Source: Paenibacillus senegalensis JC66
GTDB taxonomy: Bacteria; Bacillota; Bacilli; Paenibacillales; NBRC-103111
DNA length: 64,000 nt
NCBI RefSeq assembly: GCF_000285515.1
Contig: NZ_HE610957.1
Location: 1,461,427 to 1,525,426, forward strand
Reading direction: 5' to 3'
Part shown: positions 53,945 to 62,582 of the stretch, piece after piece
Layout of the letters: each line of letters opens with the position of its first letter
Position numbering within the stretch: position 1 is the first letter of the stretch
Made by a program: the position numbers and the translations under genes
Notes under the pieces: model-generated
What the model saw: the letters and a program-made list of their open reading frames with translations, nothing else
What the model was told of the DNA's origin: nothing
The model's database searches: none

Positions 53945-54367
53945 ATGGCTGTTGTTCCGCATACGACTGAACATGTGCGCTTGTTAGCCCGCCTGATGAG
54001 AGCGGAAGCGGAGGGGGAAGGACAGCTTGGTATGCTGATGGTCGGAAATGTAGGTGTTAACCGCGTGCTGGCTGATTGTCTGGATTTCCGCGACATCCGC
54101 AACATTGAGCATATGGTATACCAAAGCCCTGGCGGATTTGAGGCGACTCAAAAGGGATACTTCTATCAGCCTGCCAGAGAACAGGATATCCGCTTAGCCC
54201 GAAGAGTCATTAGGGGAGAAAGGTTCCATCCCGCCAGCAACTCTTTGTGGTTTTTCCGCCCGCAAGGCGATTGTCCGGCAACTTGGTACAATCAGGCCAA
54301 CGTCGGCCGCTTTAAGCTGCACTGCTTCTTTGCACCGTCCGGTGAAGATTGTCCGCAGGTGTATTAG
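53945..54367 (+). CDS. cwlJ: Spore cortex-lytic cell wall hydrolase CwlJ
   Basis: Hydrolyses spore cortex peptidoglycan during germination, responding to Ca-dipicolinate. 140 residues, no signal peptide, consisting only of the SleB/CwlJ hydrolase-2 domain: ARLMRAEAEGEGQLGMLMVG, NRVL, YQSPGGFEATQKGYFYQP and SLWFFRPQGDCPATWYNQ; length as in Bacillus CwlJ. AAGGAGGTG before the ATG (MAVVPH). gerQ, whose product is needed for CwlJ in the coat, follows 42 nt downstream in the same operon. Confidence 0.93.
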   Translation: MAVVPHTTEHVRLLARLMRAEAEGEGQLGMLMVGNVGVNRVLADCLDFRDIRNIEHMVYQSPGGFEATQKGYFYQPAREQDIRLARRVIRGERFHPASNSLWFFRPQGDCPATWYNQANVGRFKLHCFFAPSGEDCPQVY

Positions 54368-54409
54368 GTTGTTTCATGAACTTCAAACCCAAGAGGAGGA
54401 AAGAAACTA

Positions 54410-54913
54410 ATGTTCAATTTGTTCCGCAATGTCCCGCCGCAAAACATGCAGCCGCAAAATGTTCAACCGTCGTTCATACCGCAAAATGTTAACACGTTTC
54501 CAATGGCCCAAAATGTAAACCCAATGGCGCAAAGCAATCAGCAGGCCGCACCGTTCTTCAACGGGTATCCTATGCCCCAGCCTGCACCCCCGACCTTATC
54601 AGGACAAGGAATCTCGCCCACAGGAGTAGCCGTACCGCCGAGGCAGGAATCATACATCGAAAACATACTTAGATTAAATCTTGGCAAGATCGCTACAGTC
54701 TATATGACTTTTGAAGGAAACCGGGAATGGAATGCCAAAATTTTCCGCGGCCGTGTCGAAGCCGCCGGAAGGGATCACATTATTTTAAGCGACCCGCAAA
54801 CCGGAAAACGATATATTCTTTTGAGCATTTTCCTCAACTACATTACATTTGACGAACCGATAAACTACGAGTACCCTTACCGTGAGTTTGAACAGGAATT
54901 TCTAGAAGGCTGA
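54410..54913 (+). CDS. gerQ: Spore coat protein GerQ
   Basis: Coat protein that holds CwlJ in place and is cross-linked by transglutaminase in Bacillus. 167 residues: a long N-terminal Gln/Asn/Pro/Met-rich low-complexity part (NMQPQNVQPSFIPQNVN ...) which is the cross-linking region, and a conserved C-terminal domain (YIENILRLNLGKIATVYMTF, ILSDPQTGKRYILLSIFLNY). Operon partner of cwlJ, as in Bacillus. AGGAGG stands before the ATG. Confidence 0.93.
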   Translation: MFNLFRNVPPQNMQPQNVQPSFIPQNVNTFPMAQNVNPMAQSNQQAAPFFNGYPMPQPAPPTLSGQGISPTGVAVPPRQESYIENILRLNLGKIATVYMTFEGNREWNAKIFRGRVEAAGRDHIILSDPQTGKRYILLSIFLNYITFDEPINYEYPYREFEQEFLEG

Positions 54914-54989
54914 CAGAATCACTCTGCTAAACGGGATCTAGCAGCTCCAATGGAAGGGCTCTGCTTTGCCGCGGGCCGTGGTGCTATAC

Positions 54990-55017
54990 AGTCCGGCATC
55001 ATCTGGCATGCCGGACT
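54990..55017. terminator. Terminator shared by gerQ and the convergent ABC exporter gene
   Basis: AGTCCGGCA/TGCCGGACT perfect 9-bp stem with 10-nt loop. The exporter's stop codon lies in the loop. TTTGTTATG follows on the plus strand, fitting gerQ termination; on the minus strand there is no T run. Confidence 0.6.
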
Positions 55018-57113
55018 TTGTTATGTTCTTTGTACTGCAGCTCGTATAAACGGTAATAATAGCCTTTTTGAGAAAGCAGCTGATAATGGTTGCCTACCTC
55101 CCGTACCCGCCCCTTATGCATCACTATAATTTGATCAGCGTGCTGAATCGTTGACAGCCGATGAGCGACAATGACAGTTGTTCTTCCCTTCGATACCTTA
55201 TGCAGCGTATCTTGAACAATAAGCTCTGTCTCGGTATCGATGTTTGATGTCGCTTCATCGAGAATCAGGATTTGCGGCTTGAAGGCGATCGCTCGCGCGA
55301 AGGATAGCAATTGGCGTTGGCCTAGCGACAAGGTGATGCCACGCTCGCCGAGAAGAGTCGCATAACCGTCAGGAAGACTCGATACGAAGGGATCGAGATG
55401 AACCATACGGGCAGCTTCCTTGATCTGCTCCTCCGTAATCGCCTGGTTGTTCAGACGGATATTCGAGGCGATATCCCCGGTGAACAGAAATACATCCTGC
55501 TGAACAACACTGATTTTGCGGCGCAAATCATCAAGCGGCAGCTTGCGGATATCGACCCCGTCAAGTGTGATGGAGCCCTTCTGAATGTCATAGAACCGGT
55601 TAAGCAGCTGAATAATGGAGCTTTTGCCGGCACCGGTCGCCCCAACGAAGGCTACCGTCTGTCCGGGCTCGATCTTAAAGCTAACATCCTTCAGCACCCA
55701 GTCTTCGTCCTGATAAGCAAACCAGACATTTTTGAATTCAATCTCTCCACGCACTGCTCCTTTAATCGGTTTAGCATCCGGAGCATCTGCAATCGCCGGC
55801 TTCTCGTCCAGCAACTCGAAAATCCGTTCAGCACCAACCATTGCCGTCTGAATCTGATTATATTTCTCAGCAAGACTCATCAGCGGCTGGAAAAATTGCC
55901 GGATGTAATGAGTGAACGCATACACAATTCCAAAGGTAAGGGCTCCGTCTATGACATGGATCCCTCCGTACCAGACCAAAAGAGCAATGGCCAAATTGCC
56001 CAGAAAGCCGATCACGGGTTGAAAAATCGAGTTTACCGTTGAAGTAAACATCCCTGCCCGGTAATAATCCCGATTCATCTTGTTAAACTGCTCATACTGC
56101 TTTTTCTCTCTGATGAACAGCTGGGTAATGCGCATGCCGGACAAGTTTTCGGCCAGGAAAGAATTCAGCCTCGACAGGATTAGTCTGGCGCGCCGCTGTC
56201 CTTTACGGATGATCGTGCGGTACCAGAATGTTATGACCGCCAGAACAGGCAGTACGGCGAATGCCAGCAAGGATAGCTTTACGCTCATAAACAGCATCAT
56301 ACCGATGATGCCAAGCACCACGATAATATCCTTGACCAAGTTCACGACGACCTGGGAGTACAGCTGATTTAAGGCTTCTGTATCCTGTGTTACGCGCACG
56401 ACTATGCGGCCGGAAGGATTGCGGTCAAAAAAGGACAAAGACAACCTGTTCAAATGGCGGAACAGCTGCTGACGAATATTAAAAATAATCTTTTGTCCCG
56501 TAAATTGCAGCAGATTGCCCTGAACATAAGTGAGCAAGGAGCCCCCGGCCACCGTAATCAAAAATAAGATTCCGATCGTCATCAGGCTAGAATAATCCTG
56601 CTCGCGAAATTCGCTCTTGGCCTCGCTGCTAAGCATGATTGCCGGCAGCAAATCACTGCCCGCCTGCACAAACGTATTCTGATCTTCCTTTTGTACTGTC
56701 TGCAGTGATCTCTCCCGGGGATCTATCCACCCTTCAACCATCCATTCTGTTCCTTCTATGGTGATAATTTGCCATATGGTTGCTTCCTCGGGAAGGACCG
56801 GGTCCGATGCCGCCTGCTCCAAGGAAAGCCTCGCATAAGCTCTGCCATCCCACAATGTCAAAGCGCCATAACCTTCCAGCCTATGAGCCTGATCCTCCTG
56901 CACAGCGACCATTGGCTTGCTGATGCCGTTAACCGTATCATCAATGACCAGCTTGAGCAAATAGGGTCTTGCCAAATCAGCGACCACTATCAAGAAGGCG
57001 AGCCCGATGCCCAACAGGATCATTTTCCAGTAAGGGGCTGCATACTTTAGCATTCTTGCGAGCATCTGAGAGTCCTTAATAGGGACGATTTCTTTTTCCT
57101 GGTGAATGCTCAT
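54999..57113 (-). CDS. Heterodimeric ABC exporter, subunit with extracytoplasmic insert (BmrD-like)
   Basis: 704 residues: six membrane helices, then an ATPase domain. An unusual block of about 100 residues lies between helices 1 and 2 (roughly 65-165, e.g. ATIWQIITIEGTEWMVEGWI), outside the membrane. Walker A GATGAGKSS, Walker B LILDEATSNID with catalytic Glu, but the signature is LSLGQRQ instead of LSGGQ. The partner subunit has the opposite: perfect signature, Asp for Glu. So only one composite ATP site should be fully active. Overlaps the partner by 4 nt. Multidrug or lipid export is likely. Confidence 0.9.
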   Translation of the reverse strand: MSIHQEKEIVPIKDSQMLARMLKYAAPYWKMILLGIGLAFLIVVADLARPYLLKLVIDDTVNGISKPMVAVQEDQAHRLEGYGALTLWDGRAYARLSLEQAASDPVLPEEATIWQIITIEGTEWMVEGWIDPRERSLQTVQKEDQNTFVQAGSDLLPAIMLSSEAKSEFREQDYSSLMTIGILFLITVAGGSLLTYVQGNLLQFTGQKIIFNIRQQLFRHLNRLSLSFFDRNPSGRIVVRVTQDTEALNQLYSQVVVNLVKDIIVVLGIIGMMLFMSVKLSLLAFAVLPVLAVITFWYRTIIRKGQRRARLILSRLNSFLAENLSGMRITQLFIREKKQYEQFNKMNRDYYRAGMFTSTVNSIFQPVIGFLGNLAIALLVWYGGIHVIDGALTFGIVYAFTHYIRQFFQPLMSLAEKYNQIQTAMVGAERIFELLDEKPAIADAPDAKPIKGAVRGEIEFKNVWFAYQDEDWVLKDVSFKIEPGQTVAFVGATGAGKSSIIQLLNRFYDIQKGSITLDGVDIRKLPLDDLRRKISVVQQDVFLFTGDIASNIRLNNQAITEEQIKEAARMVHLDPFVSSLPDGYATLLGERGITLSLGQRQLLSFARAIAFKPQILILDEATSNIDTETELIVQDTLHKVSKGRTTVIVAHRLSTIQHADQIIVMHKGRVREVGNHYQLLSQKGYYYRLYELQYKEHNKVRHAR

Positions 57114-58915
57114 GCCTGTACCCCTCCCCAGCGGTTTTTTGCGAGCCTTGCAGACGCTGCTTTATCCTCAGACTCGGCTTCCTGATCCAGCAGCTGTTTA
57201 TGATACATATCTGCATAAATACCGTTAAGCTGAACCAGTTCCTCGTGTGCCCCTCTCTCCACAATGCGTCCTTCGTCCAAAACGATAATTTGGTCTGCGT
57301 CCTGCACGGAAGAAATCCGGTGTCCAATAATGATCGTGGTGCGGTTATTCCTTTCCGAACGGAGCCCCTCCAAAATCAGCTCTTCCGTAATCGTATCTAC
57401 CGCAGACAGGCTGTCGTCAAAAATCAGGATCGATGGCTTTTTAATCACCGCGCGGGCTATGCTGACTCTTTGCCGCTGACCCCCGGACAAGGATACGCCT
57501 CTTTCCCCCAAGGCCGTATCGAACCGGTATGGAAATTCGTTAATATTGTCATACACCTGGGCTATTTTCGCGGCATTCTCAATTTCATCATCTGTATAGG
57601 GTTTGGGATCAAATCCGATATTTTCCTTAATCGTGGAAGAGAACAGAAACTGGTCCTGCGGCACCATTCCGACCTGTCCCCTCAAAACCTCCAGCGGAAT
57701 GGCATGAATATCATGTCCGTCAATAAATATAGTTCCCGGCGGAGGATTAAACACTCTGACCAGCAGATTGGCCAGGGTGCTTTTGCCGCTTCCGATTCTG
57801 CCAACAATAGCTAGACTAGTGCCTTGGGGGATAGTCAGGGAAATATCTCTTAGGGAAGGGTGCCTAGCCTCCGGATAAGTGAAGGTCAATCCGCGAATCA
57901 CAATGTTTCCCTTCAATTCCTTAATCTGCATATCAGCCTGGCCATCATCCGCCACATCCGGCTTCGTATTCAGAATCTCAAGAATCCTTCCCTCCGACGC
58001 ACGGCCCCGCTGCAGCTGGTTGACAACCTTCCCCAGATTTTCAATCGGTCCCATTAAAAGAGCCAAATAAGTATTGAAGGCAACAAATTCCCCCAGCGTA
58101 ATAGTGCCTCGTAGCACCATCAATCCTCCCAGCACTACTGAAACAAGAAAGCTGAGTCCAACGATACCCGCGCTTAAAGAAGTGAATAAAGAGTTTGAGC
58201 GAACGAAACGGCGGTTCATTTGTACCGCATGCTGATTATCCCGGGTAAACAGCTGCTGTTCCTCTTTTTCTTGAACAAAAGCCTTGACCACACGGATACC
58301 GGAGGTGAATTCCTGAACTCTGCTCGTTAAACGGCCGACTGCTTCCTGAACGTCGACAGACTGCCGCTGAATTCTGCGATTAAAGCGATAGGCCAGCAGG
58401 CTTAGCAAGGGAAGCGGCAGCATAGTCAGCAAAGTAAGCCAGGGATTGACGGTATATACCATGGCAATGGTTGTCACCGTAATCAGGAATAGCGCTTCCA
58501 TCGTATTGAACATGCCCATCATCATAACTTCGCGAATCACATTTACATCATTGATTGCGTGAGACATCAGATCGCCAACGCGGCGATTATTGAAATATTG
58601 GGCAGATAAGCGCTCCCAATGGGAAAACAAGTCATTACGGACCCTCATCTCAAGAGTTCGGCCCATGCGAAAGATGTAAATCCGCCCGACCGAACGAAAA
58701 AAGGCTACCCCAATGCCTGTAAGGATTAGCCAAAAGGCAAAGTGAATAACCTCTTCCCTGATTAACAAGTTCTGCTCGAGTTTATCGGTAAACTCGCCAA
58801 GCAGCCTGGGAATCATAAGCTGGATCAAGCTGGAAACCGCCACCAAGGCAAAACCAAGCAAGTAAAGCCACCGATTCTGCAAAATATATTCGCGAAATAT
58901 TGATTTCCTGTCCAT
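57110..58915 (-). CDS. Heterodimeric ABC exporter, second subunit (BmrC-like)
   Basis: 601 residues: six membrane helices (first at 15-35: WLYLLGFALVAVSSLIQLMI), then an ATPase domain with Walker A GRIGSGKST, signature LSGGQRQ and Walker B ILIFDDSLSAVD, where Asp replaces the catalytic Glu. It therefore contributes the degenerate half-site residue for one ATP and the good signature for the other. The gene precedes its partner with a 4-nt overlap. Same design as Bacillus YheI/YheH (BmrCD). Confidence 0.92.
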   Translation of the reverse strand: MDRKSIFREYILQNRWLYLLGFALVAVSSLIQLMIPRLLGEFTDKLEQNLLIREEVIHFAFWLILTGIGVAFFRSVGRIYIFRMGRTLEMRVRNDLFSHWERLSAQYFNNRRVGDLMSHAINDVNVIREVMMMGMFNTMEALFLITVTTIAMVYTVNPWLTLLTMLPLPLLSLLAYRFNRRIQRQSVDVQEAVGRLTSRVQEFTSGIRVVKAFVQEKEEQQLFTRDNQHAVQMNRRFVRSNSLFTSLSAGIVGLSFLVSVVLGGLMVLRGTITLGEFVAFNTYLALLMGPIENLGKVVNQLQRGRASEGRILEILNTKPDVADDGQADMQIKELKGNIVIRGLTFTYPEARHPSLRDISLTIPQGTSLAIVGRIGSGKSTLANLLVRVFNPPPGTIFIDGHDIHAIPLEVLRGQVGMVPQDQFLFSSTIKENIGFDPKPYTDDEIENAAKIAQVYDNINEFPYRFDTALGERGVSLSGGQRQRVSIARAVIKKPSILIFDDSLSAVDTITEELILEGLRSERNNRTTIIIGHRISSVQDADQIIVLDEGRIVERGAHEELVQLNGIYADMYHKQLLDQEAESEDKAASARLAKNRWGGVQA

Positions 58916-59056
58916 GGTGTCCCCCTTGAAAGTACGCCGTTAAATGGCCTGCAATAGTAAGGTTACACTCTGATTGGTGGAGTTACCATGGATTTACTTA
59001 CCAAAAAAACTGGACTATCTTATCATTCCAATTTATCCCTATGCATTCCTATACGT

Positions 59057-59341
59057 TCATCCCTCCAGCACTGGAGTAAACAGCCATATATGCACTCTTT
59101 CCAGCCCCCCCTGCAAAAAACCGTTCATTTTCTCCCATTCTCCACTGCCTTTCTGTCTGCTCTCCTTCAGCTCCCTATAGTCCTCTTCACTCATATTTTT
59201 CCAAATTTCTACGTATAAACCAGGCTGCTCAGGGCTCTCAAACAATTCCATGCGCTCATGGCCGGGGCAATTTCGAATAAACTTTAAAAACGCTTTTTTC
59301 GATGTATCAAATACGCGGTATTCAACAAAGACTAAATTCAT
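59057..59341 (-). CDS. Small protein, ferredoxin-like fold suspected (94 aa)
   Basis: Begins MNLVFVEYRVFDTSKKAFLK and continues with ESPEQPGLYVEIWKNMSEED and ends RVHIWLFTPVLEG; the beta-alpha-beta pattern and the Trp/Glu positions recall antibiotic-biosynthesis-monooxygenase/NIPSNAP-like proteins, but I cannot prove it. GGGGG precedes the ATG. The frame is open far upstream, but that region is the promoter and start of the divergent yfhP-like gene. Unknown function. Confidence 0.65.
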   Translation of the reverse strand: MNLVFVEYRVFDTSKKAFLKFIRNCPGHERMELFESPEQPGLYVEIWKNMSEEDYRELKESRQKGSGEWEKMNGFLQGGLERVHIWLFTPVLEG

Positions 59342-59444
59342 CTTAGACCCCCACACATTTTTTTGTTCAGCAAACATGATACAATCATTATGTAACGCTT
59401 TATGTATATAATAAAAGATTACACACATTACAGGAGGAAAGCTT

Positions 59445-60431
59445 TTGGATACTGGCACACATTTTGTTATTGGAGTAGGCTTAGCCGGTCTTGCCCAGCT
59501 TGATCCAGCTGTTTCTGCGAGCACTACCACTTCTATTGCCGTGCTGATCGGTACGGTTTTGGGGTCGCAGGCTCCTGATTTTGATGGATTGCTGCGCCTT
59601 AAAGGCAATGCCGTATATATCAAAAATCACCGCGGATTGTCCCATTCTTTGCCTGCCATTCTTTTATGGACTGTGTTAATTTCGGGAGGGCTGGCCCTAT
59701 TCTTTACCGGACTGCCCATTGTTAATATTACGTTGTGGGTGTTTGCGGCGGTTTGCTTCCATGTGTTCACCGATTTGTTTAATTCTTACGGTACTCAGGC
59801 GATGAGGCCCTTTTCTGAGAAATGGATCGCGTGGAATATTATCCACATTTTTGATCCCTTTATTTTTTTCTCCCATCTCGCCGCCATATTCGCTTGGGTA
59901 ATGAAGCTTGCGCCGCCTACCGTTTTGTTCCCGGGTCTTTATGCATTAATTGCACTGTACTATGTATGGAGGTCCGTCGTTCATTACCGTCTGGAGAAAA
60001 GCTTGCCTGAGCATGACCCCTACCGTCTTCCCAATGACCATTACTATGCGCTCCCGACGGTGCACCTGAACCAGTGGAATATTGTAAAGAGTCATGGAGA
60101 CGGAGCCTACACACTCGGAGAATGGAAGAACAATCAGCTGCAATGGCTGGACTCTGTGAAGTGCATGAGCCATCCAGCCATTACCGCATCCAAGTCTCAC
60201 CCAAGCGTTGCTTCTTTCTTATATTTTTCTTCATTCGCCTGCGCGGAAGTTAAGGAATATGAGTGGGGGTACGAAGTGAGATGGGCTGATGTGCGCTACC
60301 GGCACCGCAAGCAGTATCCATTCGTGGCTGTCTTGAGGCTCAACAAGAACTTGAAGCCGATTGATTCCTACGTTGGCTGGGTTAGTGATTCACGCCTGGA
60401 AAAGAAGCTTCGCATCGATTCATTATCTTAA
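59445..60431 (+). CDS. YfhP-like membrane metal-dependent hydrolase (DUF457)
   Basis: 328 residues. N-terminal part matches the LexA-binding/YdjM-type membrane family: MDTGTHFVIGVGLAGLA, a metal-binding-like TVLGSQAPDFDGLLR and HRGLSHSLPAILLW, CFHVFTDLFNSYGTQAM with His/Asp pairs kept; five helices. The C-terminal 130 residues are soluble. TTG start 7 nt after AGGAGG, no better ATG. In Bacillus yfhP lies beside mutY; mutY is not here. Role unknown. Confidence 0.85.
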   Translation: MDTGTHFVIGVGLAGLAQLDPAVSASTTTSIAVLIGTVLGSQAPDFDGLLRLKGNAVYIKNHRGLSHSLPAILLWTVLISGGLALFFTGLPIVNITLWVFAAVCFHVFTDLFNSYGTQAMRPFSEKWIAWNIIHIFDPFIFFSHLAAIFAWVMKLAPPTVLFPGLYALIALYYVWRSVVHYRLEKSLPEHDPYRLPNDHYYALPTVHLNQWNIVKSHGDGAYTLGEWKNNQLQWLDSVKCMSHPAITASKSHPSVASFLYFSSFACAEVKEYEWGYEVRWADVRYRHRKQYPFVAVLRLNKNLKPIDSYVGWVSDSRLEKKLRIDSLS

Positions 60432-60459
60432 AGCTGCTGCTGTTGTGTTGCTTTACTCC

Positions 60460-60488
60460 AAGGGCGGTCCCGTTACGGGACCGCCCTT
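60460..60488 (+). terminator. Perfect hairpin after the yfhP-like gene
   Basis: A 13-bp uninterrupted stem (AAGGGCGGTCCCG and complement) with a 3-nt loop. A good T run is missing, but no other gene end is nearby; probably the terminator. Confidence 0.65.
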
Positions 60489-60665
60489 GTGGGTATAAAA
60501 CCATGCATGGTGCTTTGTTCTTTCACGGGTCTGGCATGAATGGTCCGCTTTTCCCAAGCTGATTCATCGGCTGGAAAGTACAATTCTGCACTTTCTTTAG
60601 CGGGAAAGTTGTATTATGATGAAACATCATAATCGTTTATTTCTCCACAGAAGGAGGTTAGTGGT

Positions 60666-60845
60666 ATGCAGCGCATCCCGGCCCTGATTTTCTCGGTAAT
60701 CGGTGTCCTGCTGATGATCGGCATCAGCGTTTCAATTAGCCTTCACAAGCCTTGGCTTGTGCTCGTCTTCTCCCTGGCCACCATCTTGTTTATAGGATTG
60801 GGCTTCGTCTATAAGGCCAAAGCCCGAAAACGGAATAATTCTTAA
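60666..60845 (+). CDS. YlaF-like small membrane protein (DUF5325, 59 aa)
   Basis: MQRIPALIFSVIGVLLMIGI, then PWLVLVFSLATILFIGLGFV and a basic tail YKAKARKRNNS: two membrane helices and a positive-inside tail. Resembles YlaF of Bacillus in size and layout as I remember it. AGGAGG stands before the ATG. Single-gene unit. Function unknown. Confidence 0.7.
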   Translation: MQRIPALIFSVIGVLLMIGISVSISLHKPWLVLVFSLATILFIGLGFVYKAKARKRNNS

Positions 60846-60921
60846 AGCTAAGCTCGGGTACCAAGCAATAATGCTTGAATGGCTGTTAAATGGCTGTTAA
60901 ATGGCTGCCAAACTATAGACT

Positions 60922-61905
60922 TTAGCCTAGAACAAAGCCCATTTTTTGCTTGACCTCTCTTAAAGTCTCATTTGCGATTTCAGCTGCCTCTCCTGCCCCT
61001 TTTTTCAGGACGTCATGGATGGCGCCAGAGCTCCGGACTTCATGGTATCTCTCTTGAATCGGCTCTAGCAGGCTAACAATTTGCTCAGCGAGCTCTTTTT
61101 TGAAGGTACCATAACCCTGTCCCTCGTATTTCGCCTCGATTTCCTGCAGCGACAGCCCGGAGCATTGCGCGTAGATGCTCATTAGATTGCTGACCTCCGG
61201 TTTGTTTGCCGTATCGAAGCGCACCTCCCGCCCCGAATCAGTAACAGCCCGGCTTACTTTTTTACGAATCGTGTCAGGAGGGTCCAGAAGCGCGATATAG
61301 CTGCCTGGATTCGGATTGCTTTTGCTCATCTTTTTGGAGGCGTCATCCAAAGACATAATTCTGGCCCCTATTTCCGGGGTGAACACCTCGGGAACCCGGA
61401 ACGTCTCCCCGTATCTTTGGTTGAAGCGGTGAGCAAGGTCTCTGGTCAGTTCCAGATGCTGCTTCTGGTCATCCCCTACCGGAACCAAATCTGCATTATA
61501 GAGCAGGATATCCGCTGCCATGAGGGCAGGATAGACGAATAAACCTGCTCCTATGGATTCCTTCCCGCGCGACTTGTCTTTGAATTGGGTCATTCTTTCT
61601 AGCTCTCCCATATAGGCGAGAGTTGTCATCAGCCAGCCTAATTCCGCATGGGCAGGGACATGAGATTGCAGGAATATGCTGGCCCGATCGGGATTAAGGC
61701 CAAGAGCCAAATAGAGTCCTACCAGCATTTCCGTCTGTTCACGCAAATCTTCCGGCTCCTGGGGAACGGTCACCGCATGCATGTCAACGACCATAAAATA
61801 ACAGCGATGATCGTCCTGCAGTTCGACGAAATTTTTCATAGCTCCAATGTAATTTCCCAACGTCATTTTTCCGCTGGGCTGAATACCTGACAATACTCTT
61901 TTCAC
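60922..61905 (-). CDS. trpS: Tryptophanyl-tRNA synthetase
   Basis: Class Ic aminoacyl-tRNA synthetase that charges tRNA(Trp). 327 residues. Seen: SGIQPSGKMTLGNYIG with the HIGH-type motif TLGN, GDDQKQHLELTRDLA, and the KMSKS motif (SKKMSKSNPN). Start is GTG with AAGGAGG upstream (protein beginning KRVLSGIQPSG); upstream in-frame ATGs lie within the leader. Controlled by the T-box leader immediately upstream, so it is induced when tRNA(Trp) is uncharged. Confidence 0.96.
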   Translation of the reverse strand: MKRVLSGIQPSGKMTLGNYIGAMKNFVELQDDHRCYFMVVDMHAVTVPQEPEDLREQTEMLVGLYLALGLNPDRASIFLQSHVPAHAELGWLMTTLAYMGELERMTQFKDKSRGKESIGAGLFVYPALMAADILLYNADLVPVGDDQKQHLELTRDLAHRFNQRYGETFRVPEVFTPEIGARIMSLDDASKKMSKSNPNPGSYIALLDPPDTIRKKVSRAVTDSGREVRFDTANKPEVSNLMSIYAQCSGLSLQEIEAKYEGQGYGTFKKELAEQIVSLLEPIQERYHEVRSSGAIHDVLKKGAGEAAEIANETLREVKQKMGFVLG

Positions 61906-61948
61906 TTTTTCCTTCCTCCTTTTGTTGCTTGCAATCATTGAACAAAAT

Positions 61949-62252
61949 AAAAAGGCCTCTCTCCGCAAGGGACGAGAGACCGTGGTGCCACCCTAATTCG
62001 CCTATGTTCGTTCCGGCAGGTAAGTAAGAGCTGCCGGAGTCCTATAAAGGCCTTAAAGCTCTTGTAACGGAGAGCATCCGTATCCCCTACTGATCTGATA
62101 CATCGCGGTCAAAACACCCTATCATCAGAAGGTTCAGGTCAACGCTCGAGGATCCATTCAACGGTTGAATTTCACCGGTTTTCACCACCCACCGGCTCTC
62201 TGCATCATTCACGCCGTTTACTCTTTCCTGTCGTCACGTGTCAGAATATTGT
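61949..62252 (-). ncRNA. T-box leader of trpS
   Basis: tRNA-sensing riboswitch. Read on the minus strand it contains an AGAGA-type box in stem I (GATGCAGAGAGCCGG), a specifier region GAATGGATCC with TGG, the Trp codon (62156-62154), the T-box sequence AGGGTGGCACCACGG, and a terminator GGTCTCTC...GAGAGAGGCC followed by TTTTT. The T-box sequence can pair into the antiterminator when uncharged tRNA(Trp) is bound. Gene context (trpS) agrees with the specifier. Confidence 0.92.
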
Positions 62253-62257
62253 CTTAT

Positions 62258-62286
62258 ATTGTATAGTCCTGCAAGCCTGTTGTCAA
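62258..62286 (-). promoter_or_regulatory. Promoter of the T-box-trpS transcript
   Basis: Minus strand TTGACA, a 17-nt spacer and TACAAT: nearly perfect sigma-A promoter just before the T-box leader. Confidence 0.85.
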
Positions 62287-62582
62287 ACGAATTCTGTATA
62301 CGCTCATGGCGCAGCTGGTGCTGGCAGGCAGGTCCGTGTTGACGCCAGCTCGTCCGGGTAGCGGCCCGTGGCGGCACCTCCCCTTGCTGGCACTAGCACG
62401 TGTTGGCACTAGCACATGTGCTTGGCAACAGCAGTACAATAACTCCAGTAGATCGTGTGGGCAGCAGCCCCTGCTGGCACTAAGCACGTGTTGGCACACG
62501 AAAGTGCCTCTGTTACAATATAAGGAAGTAACTGTAATGTAATTATACTTAATTCTTATAGACAAAGGAGAACGAACTTTAG
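62287..62582. repeat. Intergenic region with an imperfect repeated motif
   Basis: No gene seen. TGCTGGCACTAGCACGTG starts at 62385 and again, with one added A, at 62472, each followed by TTGGCAC; half copies lie between. The core GCAC-N-GTGC forms small palindromes. A TACAAT near 62515 may be the aldose-epimerase promoter. Confidence 0.5.

Noticed and set aside
59342..59623. N-terminal extension of the 94-residue protein at 59.1-59.3 kb
   Set aside because: It would run through the promoter and start of the divergent yfhP-like gene.
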